From: Rhodospirillaceae bacterium
GTDB taxonomy: Bacteria; Pseudomonadota; Alphaproteobacteria; MPNO01; UBA2964
Direction of reading: 5' to 3'
NCBI GenBank assembly: GCA_018660305.1
Contig: JABJKO010000209.1
Location: 1 to 64,000, forward strand
DNA length: 64,000 bases
The first letter of the stretch is position 1. Every line of letters starts with the position of its first letter. Shown here one piece after another: positions 9,118-15,973 of this stretch. The position numbers and the translations under genes were made by a program. Under the pieces are notes generated by a model. The model had not been told where the DNA came from. It made no database searches and saw nothing but the letters and a program-made list of their open reading frames with translations.

Positions 9118-9423
9118 GAATTCACGGGCCAGTCGGTACCCCATAAAACGGCAGTTTATAAGGCGTTTCGGACGTTTCCCGACCGATTGTCGATGGTGCC
9201 GCGCGCGCGTCGGTTGCAGCTGCCGCATACGGGCTCACGGCGTTCTGTATTTATTAACCCGATGAGCTTTAGGTTTTTAAATCGGGATGGCGCTGTGGCG
9301 CTGCTGGTAACGGAATTGCCGAGCCGAACTGCCCCTAAAGTGTTGCTTCGGATCGTTAACGCCCAGTGCCGCCGCTCTTCATCCCAGCGGACGGAAAACG
9401 GAACCGGTTTTCAAATCGATATC
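9118..9423. other. 306-bp gap upstream of the TPR gene
   Basis: No gene is convincing here. The GG-N10-GC pair at 9305-9319 (CTGG-TAAC-GGAA-TTGC) keeps the invariant bases of a sigma-54 promoter but misses three of the other consensus positions, and no enhancer-like palindrome is visible upstream. Reading on from the TPR gene towards 9187 is open but gives a sequence without signal-peptide or domain character. I see no tRNA or small-RNA structure. Confidence 0.3.
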
Positions 9424-12255
9424 ATGCGGCAGAGACTGATCCACCGTTGGCTCTTAGGCCTCGCGATATTCGCGACCGCTTTGGTGCTGGCCGGCACCGA
9501 CGCATCGGCCGCCAAAAAGCAGCGGGCGCACGATAAACATTACGAGCATGCCCTCGAGCTGATCGCCAAGGGCGATCGCAAGGGCGCCATTATCGAACTT
9601 AAGAACGCGCTGCAGGCCGATCCCAAGGATCTCGCCGCGCGGGTACTGCTGGGTAATACCTACCTCGAAGTTGAGGACGGTCGTGCGGCGGAAATCGAAC
9701 TAAAGAGGGCGCGCAAAGATGGCGCTCAGGACAGTTTTGTTCTGGCACCGCTGGGCCAAGCCTATGTCTTGCAGGGTCGGTACAAAAAAGCACTGGAAGC
9801 CCTCAGTGTCGCCGGGCAAGATCAAACGACAGCCGCTCAAGTGGCGGCAATCCAGGGCGATGCGCATCTTGCTCTTCTGGACTTTAAGGCTGCCGAGGAA
9901 AGCTATCTGAAAGCGACCAAAATCCGCGCCAACAATGCGGAGGGGCTGGTCGGTCTGGCGCGCGTGAAGATCGCGACGGACGACCTGGTCGGGGCGACGC
10001 GATATATCAAATGGGCTCTCGATGCCCAGCCGAACGATGCGAGAGCATGGTTTACCCGAGGCGAGATTGCGAGACTGCAGCGCAAATTTGACGAGGCCCT
10101 GACACATTACAGCCGCGCCGTCGAGCTGGCCCCTGCCTTTGCACGCGCGATTTTGGCCCGCGGTGGAATACTGATCGACCAAGGACACCATGAGCAGGCC
10201 GAACCGGATATTCTGGAAGTCCGTAGACTTCAGCGGCGCAATCCCAGGGCGGCCTATCTGCATTCGATAATTCAGGTGCAACGCGGCGAAACCAAGGCCG
10301 CGCAAAATACGCTTATTGACGCTGAGCAGATCCTCAAAACCTATCCGCAAAGTTATATAGTGTCGGACCCGCCAACCCAGTTGCTTGCTGGCGTTGTGAG
10401 CTATTTTCGACGGGATTTCTCCTCCGCATACCGTCACCTTGCCGGGTATCTTAAGCGATTCCCAAATCACCTGGGTGCACGCAAGTTGCTGGCTTCGCTT
10501 GCGCTGCAGCGCGGGGATTCCGCCCATGCCATTTTTCTCCTGAAAAACATTGTGCTGCACGTGCCCCGGGATGTCGAAGTCCTGACCATGTTGGGCGATG
10601 CCCTGATGCGGGCAAAGCGATACAGAGAGGCAACGGAATTCCTGGAGAAAGCGGCCGCTGCCGCCGGGCCGGGCTCTTCCGCATTGTCCAAATTGGTGAT
10701 GGTTCAATTGCTTGCGGGGCGCGACGCCCAGGCGATTAAAATGTTGAAAAGCGAGATGAAACGCGACGCTGATGCGGTTCGTGCGGCGATGATGCTGTGC
10801 GCCACGCAACTGCGGCGGGGTGATTTCAAAGCGGCGCTGGAGACCGCCAACAGCGTGATTGAAAATCAACCGGAAAATGCTGTTGCCCATAATCTGGCCG
10901 GCGGGGCCCATGCCGGTCTACAGAAAATCGGGGAGGCCCGGGAAAGCTTTCGGGCTGCGATCGAGGCCGCGCCACACTATCAGCAGGCGATCGGCAATCT
11001 TGCAAAACTGGAAGCGCGTCTCGGTAATCTGGATGAAGCGGCTGAACTCTATGCCTCTATCCTCGAACAACATCCGAAAAGCGGTGCGGCGATGCTCGCG
11101 CTGGCCGGCATCGATATTCGTCGGAACGAAATTGACGACGCCTTGCGCTGGCTGGAGAAGGCTCGTGCCGATTCCACACATCGCCATGTCGCGGCGCTGC
11201 GTTTGGTACAAATTTATATTCTTGAGAATCGAAATGATAAGGCTCTGTCGGTCGCGCGTGAGTTGACATTACGGAAACCGGGGAACCTCGAGTATCTCTT
11301 AATGCTTGGCAGAGCACGCCTTGCCAATAGGCAACTCGATAAAGCGGTAGAGACATTCAAGGATCTGGCGTTACGGGCGGCGAACGGAAAATCTCCCGCG
11401 TGGTTGCGACGCGCTGCGATCTGGCAGGCGCGTGCGCGAGACAGGGATGGCGCCCGCGCATCGTTGAGGAAAGCGCTTGAATTCGACCCCAAATTTATAC
11501 TGGCGCATCTGGAGTTGTTCAAATTCGAGATGGCGTCCGGTAATTTCGATGCGGCGCTGATGCGGGTCAAGAAAATAGCGACGCTCGAACCGGGCAAGGT
11601 AACGAGCGCGGTGTTGCAGGGCGATGTCTTTATGCGAATGCGGAAATTCGATGCCGCGTTGCGAACCTATGAGGTTGCCCTCTCGAAACGTGCCCTCCCA
11701 TCGCTGGCGCGCCGCGTTTATCACGCACGGCGTGCCCTGGGACGCAGCGGGTTCGTCTTCGCGGAACGCTGGGCCAGCCGACGGCCCGATGATGCGGGCG
11801 CGCAACGTCTATTGGCCAGGGCCTATGCCGATGCCGGCCGCAACGCCGACGCGCTTGGGATATACGAAGCACAGTTGAAAGGCGCACCGGGAAGTACCTC
11901 GCTTCTAAATAATATAGCGCTTCTTTACCAGAAAATGAGCGATCCACGGGCCCTTGACTATGCTAAACGCGCCTATGACGCCGCCCCTGAGCAAGCCGCC
12001 GTGATCGATACCTACGGTTGGATTCTTGCCCAGACAGGTGAACTGGATCGAGGACTGAAGCTGCTGCGTAACGCTGCCTTACGGGCGCCGCACGCACCGG
12101 AGATCCACTATCATCTGGCGGTGACGTTTAACCAGCTGGGGAATAAAGAGGAAGCGCGGCGAGAACTTCGCGCCGCGCTTCAATCCGGTGAGCTTTTCGA
12201 TGGCTTCGCCGCAGCCCGGAAGCTTTTGTCGCGGCTTAACGCGTCTCAGCGCTAA
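9424..12255 (+). CDS. prsT: PrsT-like TPR-repeat protein of the XrtA/PEP-CTERM system
   Basis: A 943-residue exported protein made almost entirely of tetratricopeptide repeats. It begins with a signal peptide (MRQRLIHRWLLGLAIF, cleavage likely after TDASA), then ALELIAKGDRKGAIIELKNAL, the typical first TPR of the PEP-CTERM-system protein PrsT. About twenty degenerate 34-residue units follow to the C-terminus. Length and composition match that family (about 900 residues), and a PEP-CTERM protein gene lies 11 bases beyond its stop on the other strand. Known PrsT proteins are lipoproteins, but no lipobox cysteine is present here, so this one is probably soluble in the periplasm. I used the ATG at 9424 because it opens directly into the signal peptide. 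No clear Shine-Dalgarno is seen. Confidence 0.75.
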   Translation: MRQRLIHRWLLGLAIFATALVLAGTDASAAKKQRAHDKHYEHALELIAKGDRKGAIIELKNALQADPKDLAARVLLGNTYLEVEDGRAAEIELKRARKDGAQDSFVLAPLGQAYVLQGRYKKALEALSVAGQDQTTAAQVAAIQGDAHLALLDFKAAEESYLKATKIRANNAEGLVGLARVKIATDDLVGATRYIKWALDAQPNDARAWFTRGEIARLQRKFDEALTHYSRAVELAPAFARAILARGGILIDQGHHEQAEPDILEVRRLQRRNPRAAYLHSIIQVQRGETKAAQNTLIDAEQILKTYPQSYIVSDPPTQLLAGVVSYFRRDFSSAYRHLAGYLKRFPNHLGARKLLASLALQRGDSAHAIFLLKNIVLHVPRDVEVLTMLGDALMRAKRYREATEFLEKAAAAAGPGSSALSKLVMVQLLAGRDAQAIKMLKSEMKRDADAVRAAMMLCATQLRRGDFKAALETANSVIENQPENAVAHNLAGGAHAGLQKIGEARESFRAAIEAAPHYQQAIGNLAKLEARLGNLDEAAELYASILEQHPKSGAAMLALAGIDIRRNEIDDALRWLEKARADSTHRHVAALRLVQIYILENRNDKALSVARELTLRKPGNLEYLLMLGRARLANRQLDKAVETFKDLALRAANGKSPAWLRRAAIWQARARDRDGARASLRKALEFDPKFILAHLELFKFEMASGNFDAALMRVKKIATLEPGKVTSAVLQGDVFMRMRKFDAALRTYEVALSKRALPSLARRVYHARRALGRSGFVFAERWASRRPDDAGAQRLLARAYADAGRNADALGIYEAQLKGAPGSTSLLNNIALLYQKMSDPRALDYAKRAYDAAPEQAAVIDTYGWILAQTGELDRGLKLLRNAALRAPHAPEIHYHLAVTFNQLGNKEEARRELRAALQSGELFDGFAAARKLLSRLNASQR

Positions 12256-12266
12256 TCGGTTCTCCG

Positions 12267-13133
12267 TTAATTCCTGGCCTGCCGCCGACGGTACAGAGAT
12301 AACAGGCCGAGACCCGCCAGGAACAGTGCACCGCTGGCCGGTTCCGACATTGCGGTCGGCGGTGGCGTGGTGGGTTCGCAAGCGCCTGTCTGTCCCGCTG
12401 CGATACCAAGGCAGGGAATGAGAACCTTATTATCGCCATCCAGCTTATTGGGCGAAGCATGAAGGATTCCGTTGGCGAGTGCCGATGGGCCGATTGCGCC
12501 CGGTGCAAATAGCATGCCATCGAATTCGAATTCGTACTGGATCGCCTGCTCCCACCCAGCCGGTGGTGCGGCCGGATCGGGCGATTGCGGGTTCGCGCCA
12601 CCGGTGGCCACGTTGTCGCCAAAACCATTCGCCAGGTTCAACTCAAGCGATGTCGCTACGTCCAGCAGGACCGTACCATCGTTATTCTTGATGTTTGGAT
12701 TACCGTCATTCTTGGCGTATTCGACCTTGACGAATTTGCTGCCGCCCGTGGTCGCAATGTTGAATTCAAAGCCGTCACTACCGACCAGCTTGGCGAATTC
12801 ATGCTTCACCGGGGCCCAGTCTGTTGTCAGGACAAAAGCGTCCGGACCATAGACGTTATCCACCACCGAGATTGGTACGGTCAGATGCATGAAGATGTTG
12901 CCGGCCGCGCCGTCGCGACCGAGGCGTAGCTGGCCGGTCCGGGTAGCATTCGTGCCGCCGCCTCCGATGTTTTCGACCAGAAAATCCAGATCGAAGGTGC
13001 TGGTATAAGCGTCGGCACCGGTCACAATACCGTCGACGCTGAACGCCGCCGCCGGAGTCGCGAACTGCAACATGGCCGCGGCAATACCTACCGCGAGCCC
13101 ATTAGCAGCATATTTTTTGGTCGTTGCTTTCAT
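12267..13133 (-). CDS. PEP-CTERM sorting-signal protein, choice-of-anchor type
   Basis: A 288-residue exported protein. The ATG at 13133 opens into a signal peptide that ends AATPAAA-like near residue 30. The mature region is rich in beta structure, threonine, glycine and asparagine, with no recognised enzyme domain. The last 27 residues form the exosortase signal: a SEPAS motif, a hydrophobic helix (GALFLAGLGLLSLY) and a terminal RRRQARN cluster. The usual first Pro of the PEP motif is Ser here. Such proteins are cut by an exosortase (XrtA/EpsH) and linked to exopolysaccharide or the surface. No exosortase gene is in the window. The gene has a perfect sigma-54 promoter and a palindromic enhancer candidate, which ties it to the PrsK/PrsR-RpoN type of control. 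Confidence 0.85.
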   Translation of the reverse strand: MKATTKKYAANGLAVGIAAAMLQFATPAAAFSVDGIVTGADAYTSTFDLDFLVENIGGGGTNATRTGQLRLGRDGAAGNIFMHLTVPISVVDNVYGPDAFVLTTDWAPVKHEFAKLVGSDGFEFNIATTGGSKFVKVEYAKNDGNPNIKNNDGTVLLDVATSLELNLANGFGDNVATGGANPQSPDPAAPPAGWEQAIQYEFEFDGMLFAPGAIGPSALANGILHASPNKLDGDNKVLIPCLGIAAGQTGACEPTTPPPTAMSEPASGALFLAGLGLLSLYRRRQARN

Positions 13134-13181
13134 TTTGCCCACCGTAAAAAAACGCGAAATTACAAGTTCCCGAAGGAATAC

Positions 13182-13199
13182 ATGCAAGAACCGTGCCAA
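13182..13199 (-). promoter_or_regulatory. Sigma-54 (RpoN) -24/-12 promoter of the PEP-CTERM gene
   Basis: On the minus strand the sequence is TTGGCACGGTTCTTGCAT. It fits every specified position of the consensus YTGGCACG-N4-TTGCW. It predicts a start near 13172 and a 39-base leader before the ATG at 13133. Transcription from such promoters needs an ATP-using enhancer-binding activator. Confidence 0.85.
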
Positions 13200-13262
13200 C
13201 TTTGCTCATTTGTTTGATATCAATGGGTTACAAAGATGGTTAAACGGGTCAAAGAGGTGAAC

Positions 13263-13279
13263 TGTAAAATTATTTTACA
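13263..13279. promoter_or_regulatory. Palindromic enhancer/operator candidate
   Basis: TGTAAAATTATTTTACA is a perfect palindrome of eight bases each side of one central base. Its centre lies about 99 bases upstream of the predicted sigma-54 start, where enhancer-binding proteins usually bind. It is also 78 bases upstream of the small gene at 13357. PrsR, the sigma-54 activator of PEP-CTERM systems, is the most likely ligand; that is inference. Confidence 0.6.
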
Positions 13280-13311
13280 ACTTTGGGCTAACTCACCCGA
13301 TTCGAACGAAA

Positions 13312-13323
13312 AACTGTAAAATT
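13312..13323 (+). promoter_or_regulatory. Second half-site of the palindrome
   Basis: AACTGTAAAATT repeats the left half of the palindrome exactly, 51 bases to the right. No matching right half follows. It may be a second, weaker activator contact, about 145 bases upstream of the sigma-54 start. Confidence 0.4.
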
Positions 13324-13356
13324 CACCGACGCAGTTTTTGTATACTTGACTGAACA

Positions 13357-13518
13357 ATGAACCCAACAGATCCGGAAGAATCCGACACAAAGTCCGCCGG
13401 CAGGCCTTTGGGAGATTCTGACGACCACAAGTTCGCCCGCGTTATACGCTATTTTCTTGGACACACCGTTAAACGGGATGGCAAAAATTTGCCGGGTCCA
13501 GAGAGCGAAAAAGACTGA
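13357..13518 (+). CDS. Small hypothetical protein (53 aa)
   Basis: An open frame of 53 codons from ATG 13357 to TGA 13516-13518. The product is acidic at the start (NPTDPEESD) with a basic centre around HKFARVIRYFLGHTVKR, and has no membrane segment or known motif. A TATACT at 13341-13346 would be a -10 box giving a transcript with an almost absent leader. There is no Shine-Dalgarno, which would fit leaderless translation. A T-rich terminator candidate follows at once. It shares the palindrome-containing region with the divergent PEP-CTERM gene. I do not recognise a family. Coding status rests on its position between control signals. Confidence 0.45.
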   Translation: MNPTDPEESDTKSAGRPLGDSDDHKFARVIRYFLGHTVKRDGKNLPGPESEKD

Positions 13519-13544
13519 ATCGGCGGAAAACAGCGATTTTTTTT
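13518..13544 (+). terminator. Terminator candidate after the 53-aa gene
   Basis: AATCG (13518-13522) pairs with CGATT (13534-13538) around an 11-base loop, followed by a run of eight T (13537-13544). The stem is short, so this is a weak candidate, supported by the T-run and its position at the stop codon. Confidence 0.45.
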
Positions 13545-13571
13545 GGGATCTAAACCCTTATGACAGTGGCC

Positions 13572-13952
13572 CTACGGGCTAGGCGCGTCCAGGGCCTCCC
13601 GAATGCGGTGTGTCACATGCCAGGCCGTCTTGTAGCTGACCCCGATCATCAGGCGGATAAGGTCGGCGGTTGGCGTGATGTTGCCCGTGCCGCACAGGAT
13701 ATGGGTCGCCAGCAGCCATTTATGCAGGGGCACATGGGACCGCTCGTAAAGGGTGCCCACGCGCACGGTGAATTTCCTTCGGCAGGCTTTGCAATGATAC
13801 CAGCCGTCGCCCATGGATTTGCCCCGTAAAGCTTTGACCGTCTTCTGCTGGTCGCAAAACGGACACACTGCCCCGCCGGGCCAGCGCTGCGCCTCCAGAT
13901 AGCTGCGGGCGGCGGTTTCGTCGACGAATATGGGATCGGATGTTCTTGGCAT
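13572..13952 (-). CDS. IS1595-type zinc-ribbon/HTH protein lacking the catalytic domain
   Basis: A 126-residue protein that equals only the N-terminal part of IS1595-family transposases. It has two zinc-binding pairs, CPFC (about residue 30) and CKAC (about 55), then FTVRVGTLYERSHVPLHKWL and a helix-turn-helix-like SYKTAWHVTHRIREAL. It stops at the point where the DDE/ISXO2-like catalytic domain would start. No remainder of that domain follows downstream in the same frame, and no terminal inverted repeats were found. It is either an eroded insertion sequence or a domesticated DNA-binding protein. The frame is intact with no internal stop, which favours retention. It separates the PEP-CTERM region from the racemase-family genes. 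Confidence 0.65.
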   Translation of the reverse strand: MPRTSDPIFVDETAARSYLEAQRWPGGAVCPFCDQQKTVKALRGKSMGDGWYHCKACRRKFTVRVGTLYERSHVPLHKWLLATHILCGTGNITPTADLIRLMIGVSYKTAWHVTHRIREALDAPSP

Positions 13953-14087
13953 GGCTGTTCAGTAAACTATACAGCGTGATGAGGCTGCGGCGCAGCAATT
14001 TCGTTACCGGATCGGTCTTCGGCGGTGCGTCGCACGATCCCCTCGGTTAGAGTGGACCCATCTAAGGTGTTCGAAAGAGGATCCGCC

Positions 14088-14840
14088 ATGGATTATGAAC
14101 TGATTGCGCCGCGCGCCCGGCTGGGCTTTATCATCCCCTCTTCCAACCGCATGGTGGAACCACAGCTCCAGCGCTTCGCGCCGGACGGCGTGGAGCCCCA
14201 TATCACGCGTATCGGCATGACCAACCGGCACAAGGCGCCGCTGGACCAGCTTCTGCCGCGCATCGTCGATGCCGCCGAACTGCTGGGCGATTCCAAATGT
14301 GATGTGACGGTTCTGCAATGCACCGGGACGTCCATGTCGGGCGGCGTTGCCGGCGAACGCGGTGTCATCGAAGCCATCGAAGCCGCCACCGGCAGGCCGG
14401 CCCTGTCGGCGGCGTCTTCCCTGATGGCGGCCTTTGCGGCGCTTAATGCGCGGCGGCTGGTGTTCGTGTCCGAGACGGCACAGGCAGGCCATGACAAAAA
14501 GGCGGCGTTTCTCAAAGAGGCGGGTTTCGAGCTGGTCGCCGACAAAGCCATGGGGCTGGCCAGCAGCGATATTTACTGCACCACGCCGCCGGCCTTCTGG
14601 CGCGACAATGTACTGGCCACGAAAGACGATGCGGCCGACGCCTATTTCATCAGCTGCGCCAATATTCACAGCGTGGACGTGATCGCGGAATTGGAAGCGT
14701 CTCTCGACAGGCCGGTGGTGACCAGCAATCAGGCGGCGCTGTGGTGCGCGCTGCGGACGGCCGGTCTTCGGGACGACATACCGGCGCTGGGCCGGCTGTT
14801 TAAAACGGACCTTCCGGCGTCCGCGGCGGCGGCGGAATAA
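14088..14840 (+). CDS. Maleate isomerase/Asp-Glu racemase superfamily protein
   Basis: A 250-residue protein. The ATG at 14088 follows GAGG; a longer frame upstream has no family character. It opens LGFIIPSSNRMVEPQLQRF, the conserved start of maleate cis-trans isomerases and related enzymes. Both active-site cysteines are present: VLQCTGTS (about Cys78) and YFISCANIH (about Cys190). Two cysteines allow racemase or isomerase chemistry; single-cysteine members decarboxylate. Likely substrates are maleate or a related dicarboxylate. Two more members of the superfamily lie 0.4-1.9 kb to the right on the opposite strand, so this is a local concentration of the fold. Confidence 0.85.
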   Translation: MDYELIAPRARLGFIIPSSNRMVEPQLQRFAPDGVEPHITRIGMTNRHKAPLDQLLPRIVDAAELLGDSKCDVTVLQCTGTSMSGGVAGERGVIEAIEAATGRPALSAASSLMAAFAALNARRLVFVSETAQAGHDKKAAFLKEAGFELVADKAMGLASSDIYCTTPPAFWRDNVLATKDDAADAYFISCANIHSVDVIAELEASLDRPVVTSNQAALWCALRTAGLRDDIPALGRLFKTDLPASAAAAE

Positions 14841-14857
14841 GGACCGTCTGGCGGTCC
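14841..14857. terminator. Hairpin between convergent genes
   Basis: GGACCG (14841-14846) pairs with CGGTCC (14852-14857) over a 5-base loop, directly after the TAA of the isomerase-like gene. No T-run follows. It is a candidate terminator only. Confidence 0.3.
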
Positions 14858-14876
14858 CCGCCGGTAATACGGAAAA

Positions 14877-15089
14877 TCAGATGCCGGGAGCGGCTGCCGG
14901 GAACAGCGGAATAACCTGCGCCGATCTGTGCGGGTTCTGACGCAGACCGTGCATGGCACGCAGCTCGCGCCGTGATTGTTCCAGATCCTTGAGTTCACGC
15001 AGATCGTCGATGTCGTGAACATGGAGGGTGTCGATCCTGTTCTCAACGAGGTCGAGCAACATTTCGATCGATTGCGTGGAAAGTGCCAT
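14877..15089 (-). CDS. Small conserved-type hypothetical protein (70 aa)
   Basis: A 70-residue protein, highly charged, with a helical middle section (IDDLRELKDLEQSRRELRAM) likely to form a short coiled coil, and a Pro/Ala-rich end. No membrane segment or signal peptide is present. I do not recognise a named family. A CtrA-like box lies 71-85 bases upstream of its ATG, which suggests cell-cycle-linked expression. It is convergent with the isomerase-like gene at 14088. It is supported by the regulatory site and by compositional fit rather than by homology. Confidence 0.5.
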   Translation of the reverse strand: MALSTQSIEMLLDLVENRIDTLHVHDIDDLRELKDLEQSRRELRAMHGLRQNPHRSAQVIPLFPAAAPGI

Positions 15090-15159
15090 TGTCTTCTGCC
15101 TGTTCGGTTATCACTACAAAGGTCGTTAACGCGACAGGTAGAAAATTGGTTAAGTATGG

Positions 15160-15174
15160 TTAAAATTTTGTTAA
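15160..15174 (-). promoter_or_regulatory. CtrA-like box upstream of the 70-aa gene
   Basis: On the minus strand the sequence is TTAACAAAATTTTAACC, an exact TTAA-N7-TTAAC, the full binding consensus of the alphaproteobacterial cell-cycle regulator CtrA. A further TTAA lies at 15150-15153. The site is oriented towards the gene starting at 15089. Confidence 0.55.
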
Positions 15175-15235
15175 GCGAAATTTACGCCCGGGCTGAATAA
15201 ACCTGAATAATTCTGGCCAGCCGCAATGGACCCGC

Positions 15236-15955
15236 TCAGAAATCGCGGAACAGACGGCCGTAGCCCTCGATCGGGTCCTTGATGCCGCAGCGTCTCAGTG
15301 CGTTCCAGACAATGGCCTGCAGCGACGTCATCACGGTGACGCCAAACTCCTGCTCCAGCTTATCGATGGTGTTGATGACCGCATAGTGCGGGCAGAACAT
15401 GTAGACCGTGTCGAGCTCGGGGTGGTTGCGGCACAGGGTGCGGCCGGTCTCCAGTACCTGGTTCTCGTCCACTTCGCCCAGCTTGATAAAGGTGGTGTTG
15501 AGACATTCCCAGCCCAGCGGCTCCAGTCCCATTTCGCGGATATAGGTCATGTGCCGTTCGCCGTGGCTGTCGTCATAGGGCTGGATGATCCCCACCTTCT
15601 GCGAACCGAGGACCGCCAGCGCGTCGCGCTGTGACGACAGGCTGGTGACCACCGGAATGCCGATTTCGTCTTCCGTCGCCTGCGCCATCTCGGCGGCATT
15701 GGCGAACCCGCGCGACGCGTTGATGGGCAGCCCGCCGAACACAAAGATATCGACCCCGGCGCGCGCCATGGCATGGGCCACATTGAGGCTGACGTCATAG
15801 GCCCGATCCACCTCGTCGCTGGTGCGGTCCACCAGGGGCAGGGTGTTGACCACCAGCGTCACGCCGTCGGGGACGATCTTGTAAAATTCATAGGGGAAGA
15901 CTTCTGTCGCCGCCGGGGGTGATGTGTAGCCGATGCGTGCCCTGTGTCCGTACAT
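15236..15955 (-). CDS. Arylmalonate decarboxylase-like protein, copy A
   Basis: A 239-residue Asp/Glu-racemase-superfamily protein beginning MYGHRARIGYTSPP. At the first catalytic position it has FGGLPIN (glycine near residue 74), not a cysteine. At the second it has YMFCPHY (Cys near 187). This one-cysteine arrangement is that of arylmalonate decarboxylase (Gly74/Cys188 in the Bordetella enzyme), so decarboxylation of a malonate-type acid is more likely than racemization. It lies 18 bases downstream of a paralogue of identical length. The physiological substrate is unknown. Maleate isomerase-like annotation is possible in automated pipelines, but the missing cysteine argues against it. Confidence 0.8.
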   Translation of the reverse strand: MYGHRARIGYTSPPAATEVFPYEFYKIVPDGVTLVVNTLPLVDRTSDEVDRAYDVSLNVAHAMARAGVDIFVFGGLPINASRGFANAAEMAQATEDEIGIPVVTSLSSQRDALAVLGSQKVGIIQPYDDSHGERHMTYIREMGLEPLGWECLNTTFIKLGEVDENQVLETGRTLCRNHPELDTVYMFCPHYAVINTIDKLEQEFGVTVMTSLQAIVWNALRRCGIKDPIEGYGRLFRDF

Positions 15956-15973
15956 GCTGTTCTGTCCTTTGTA

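Noticed and set aside
9305..9319. Sigma-54 promoter upstream of the PrsT-like gene
   Set aside because: GG and GC are correctly spaced, but three other consensus bases fail and no palindrome lies upstream; kept only as a note on the gap.
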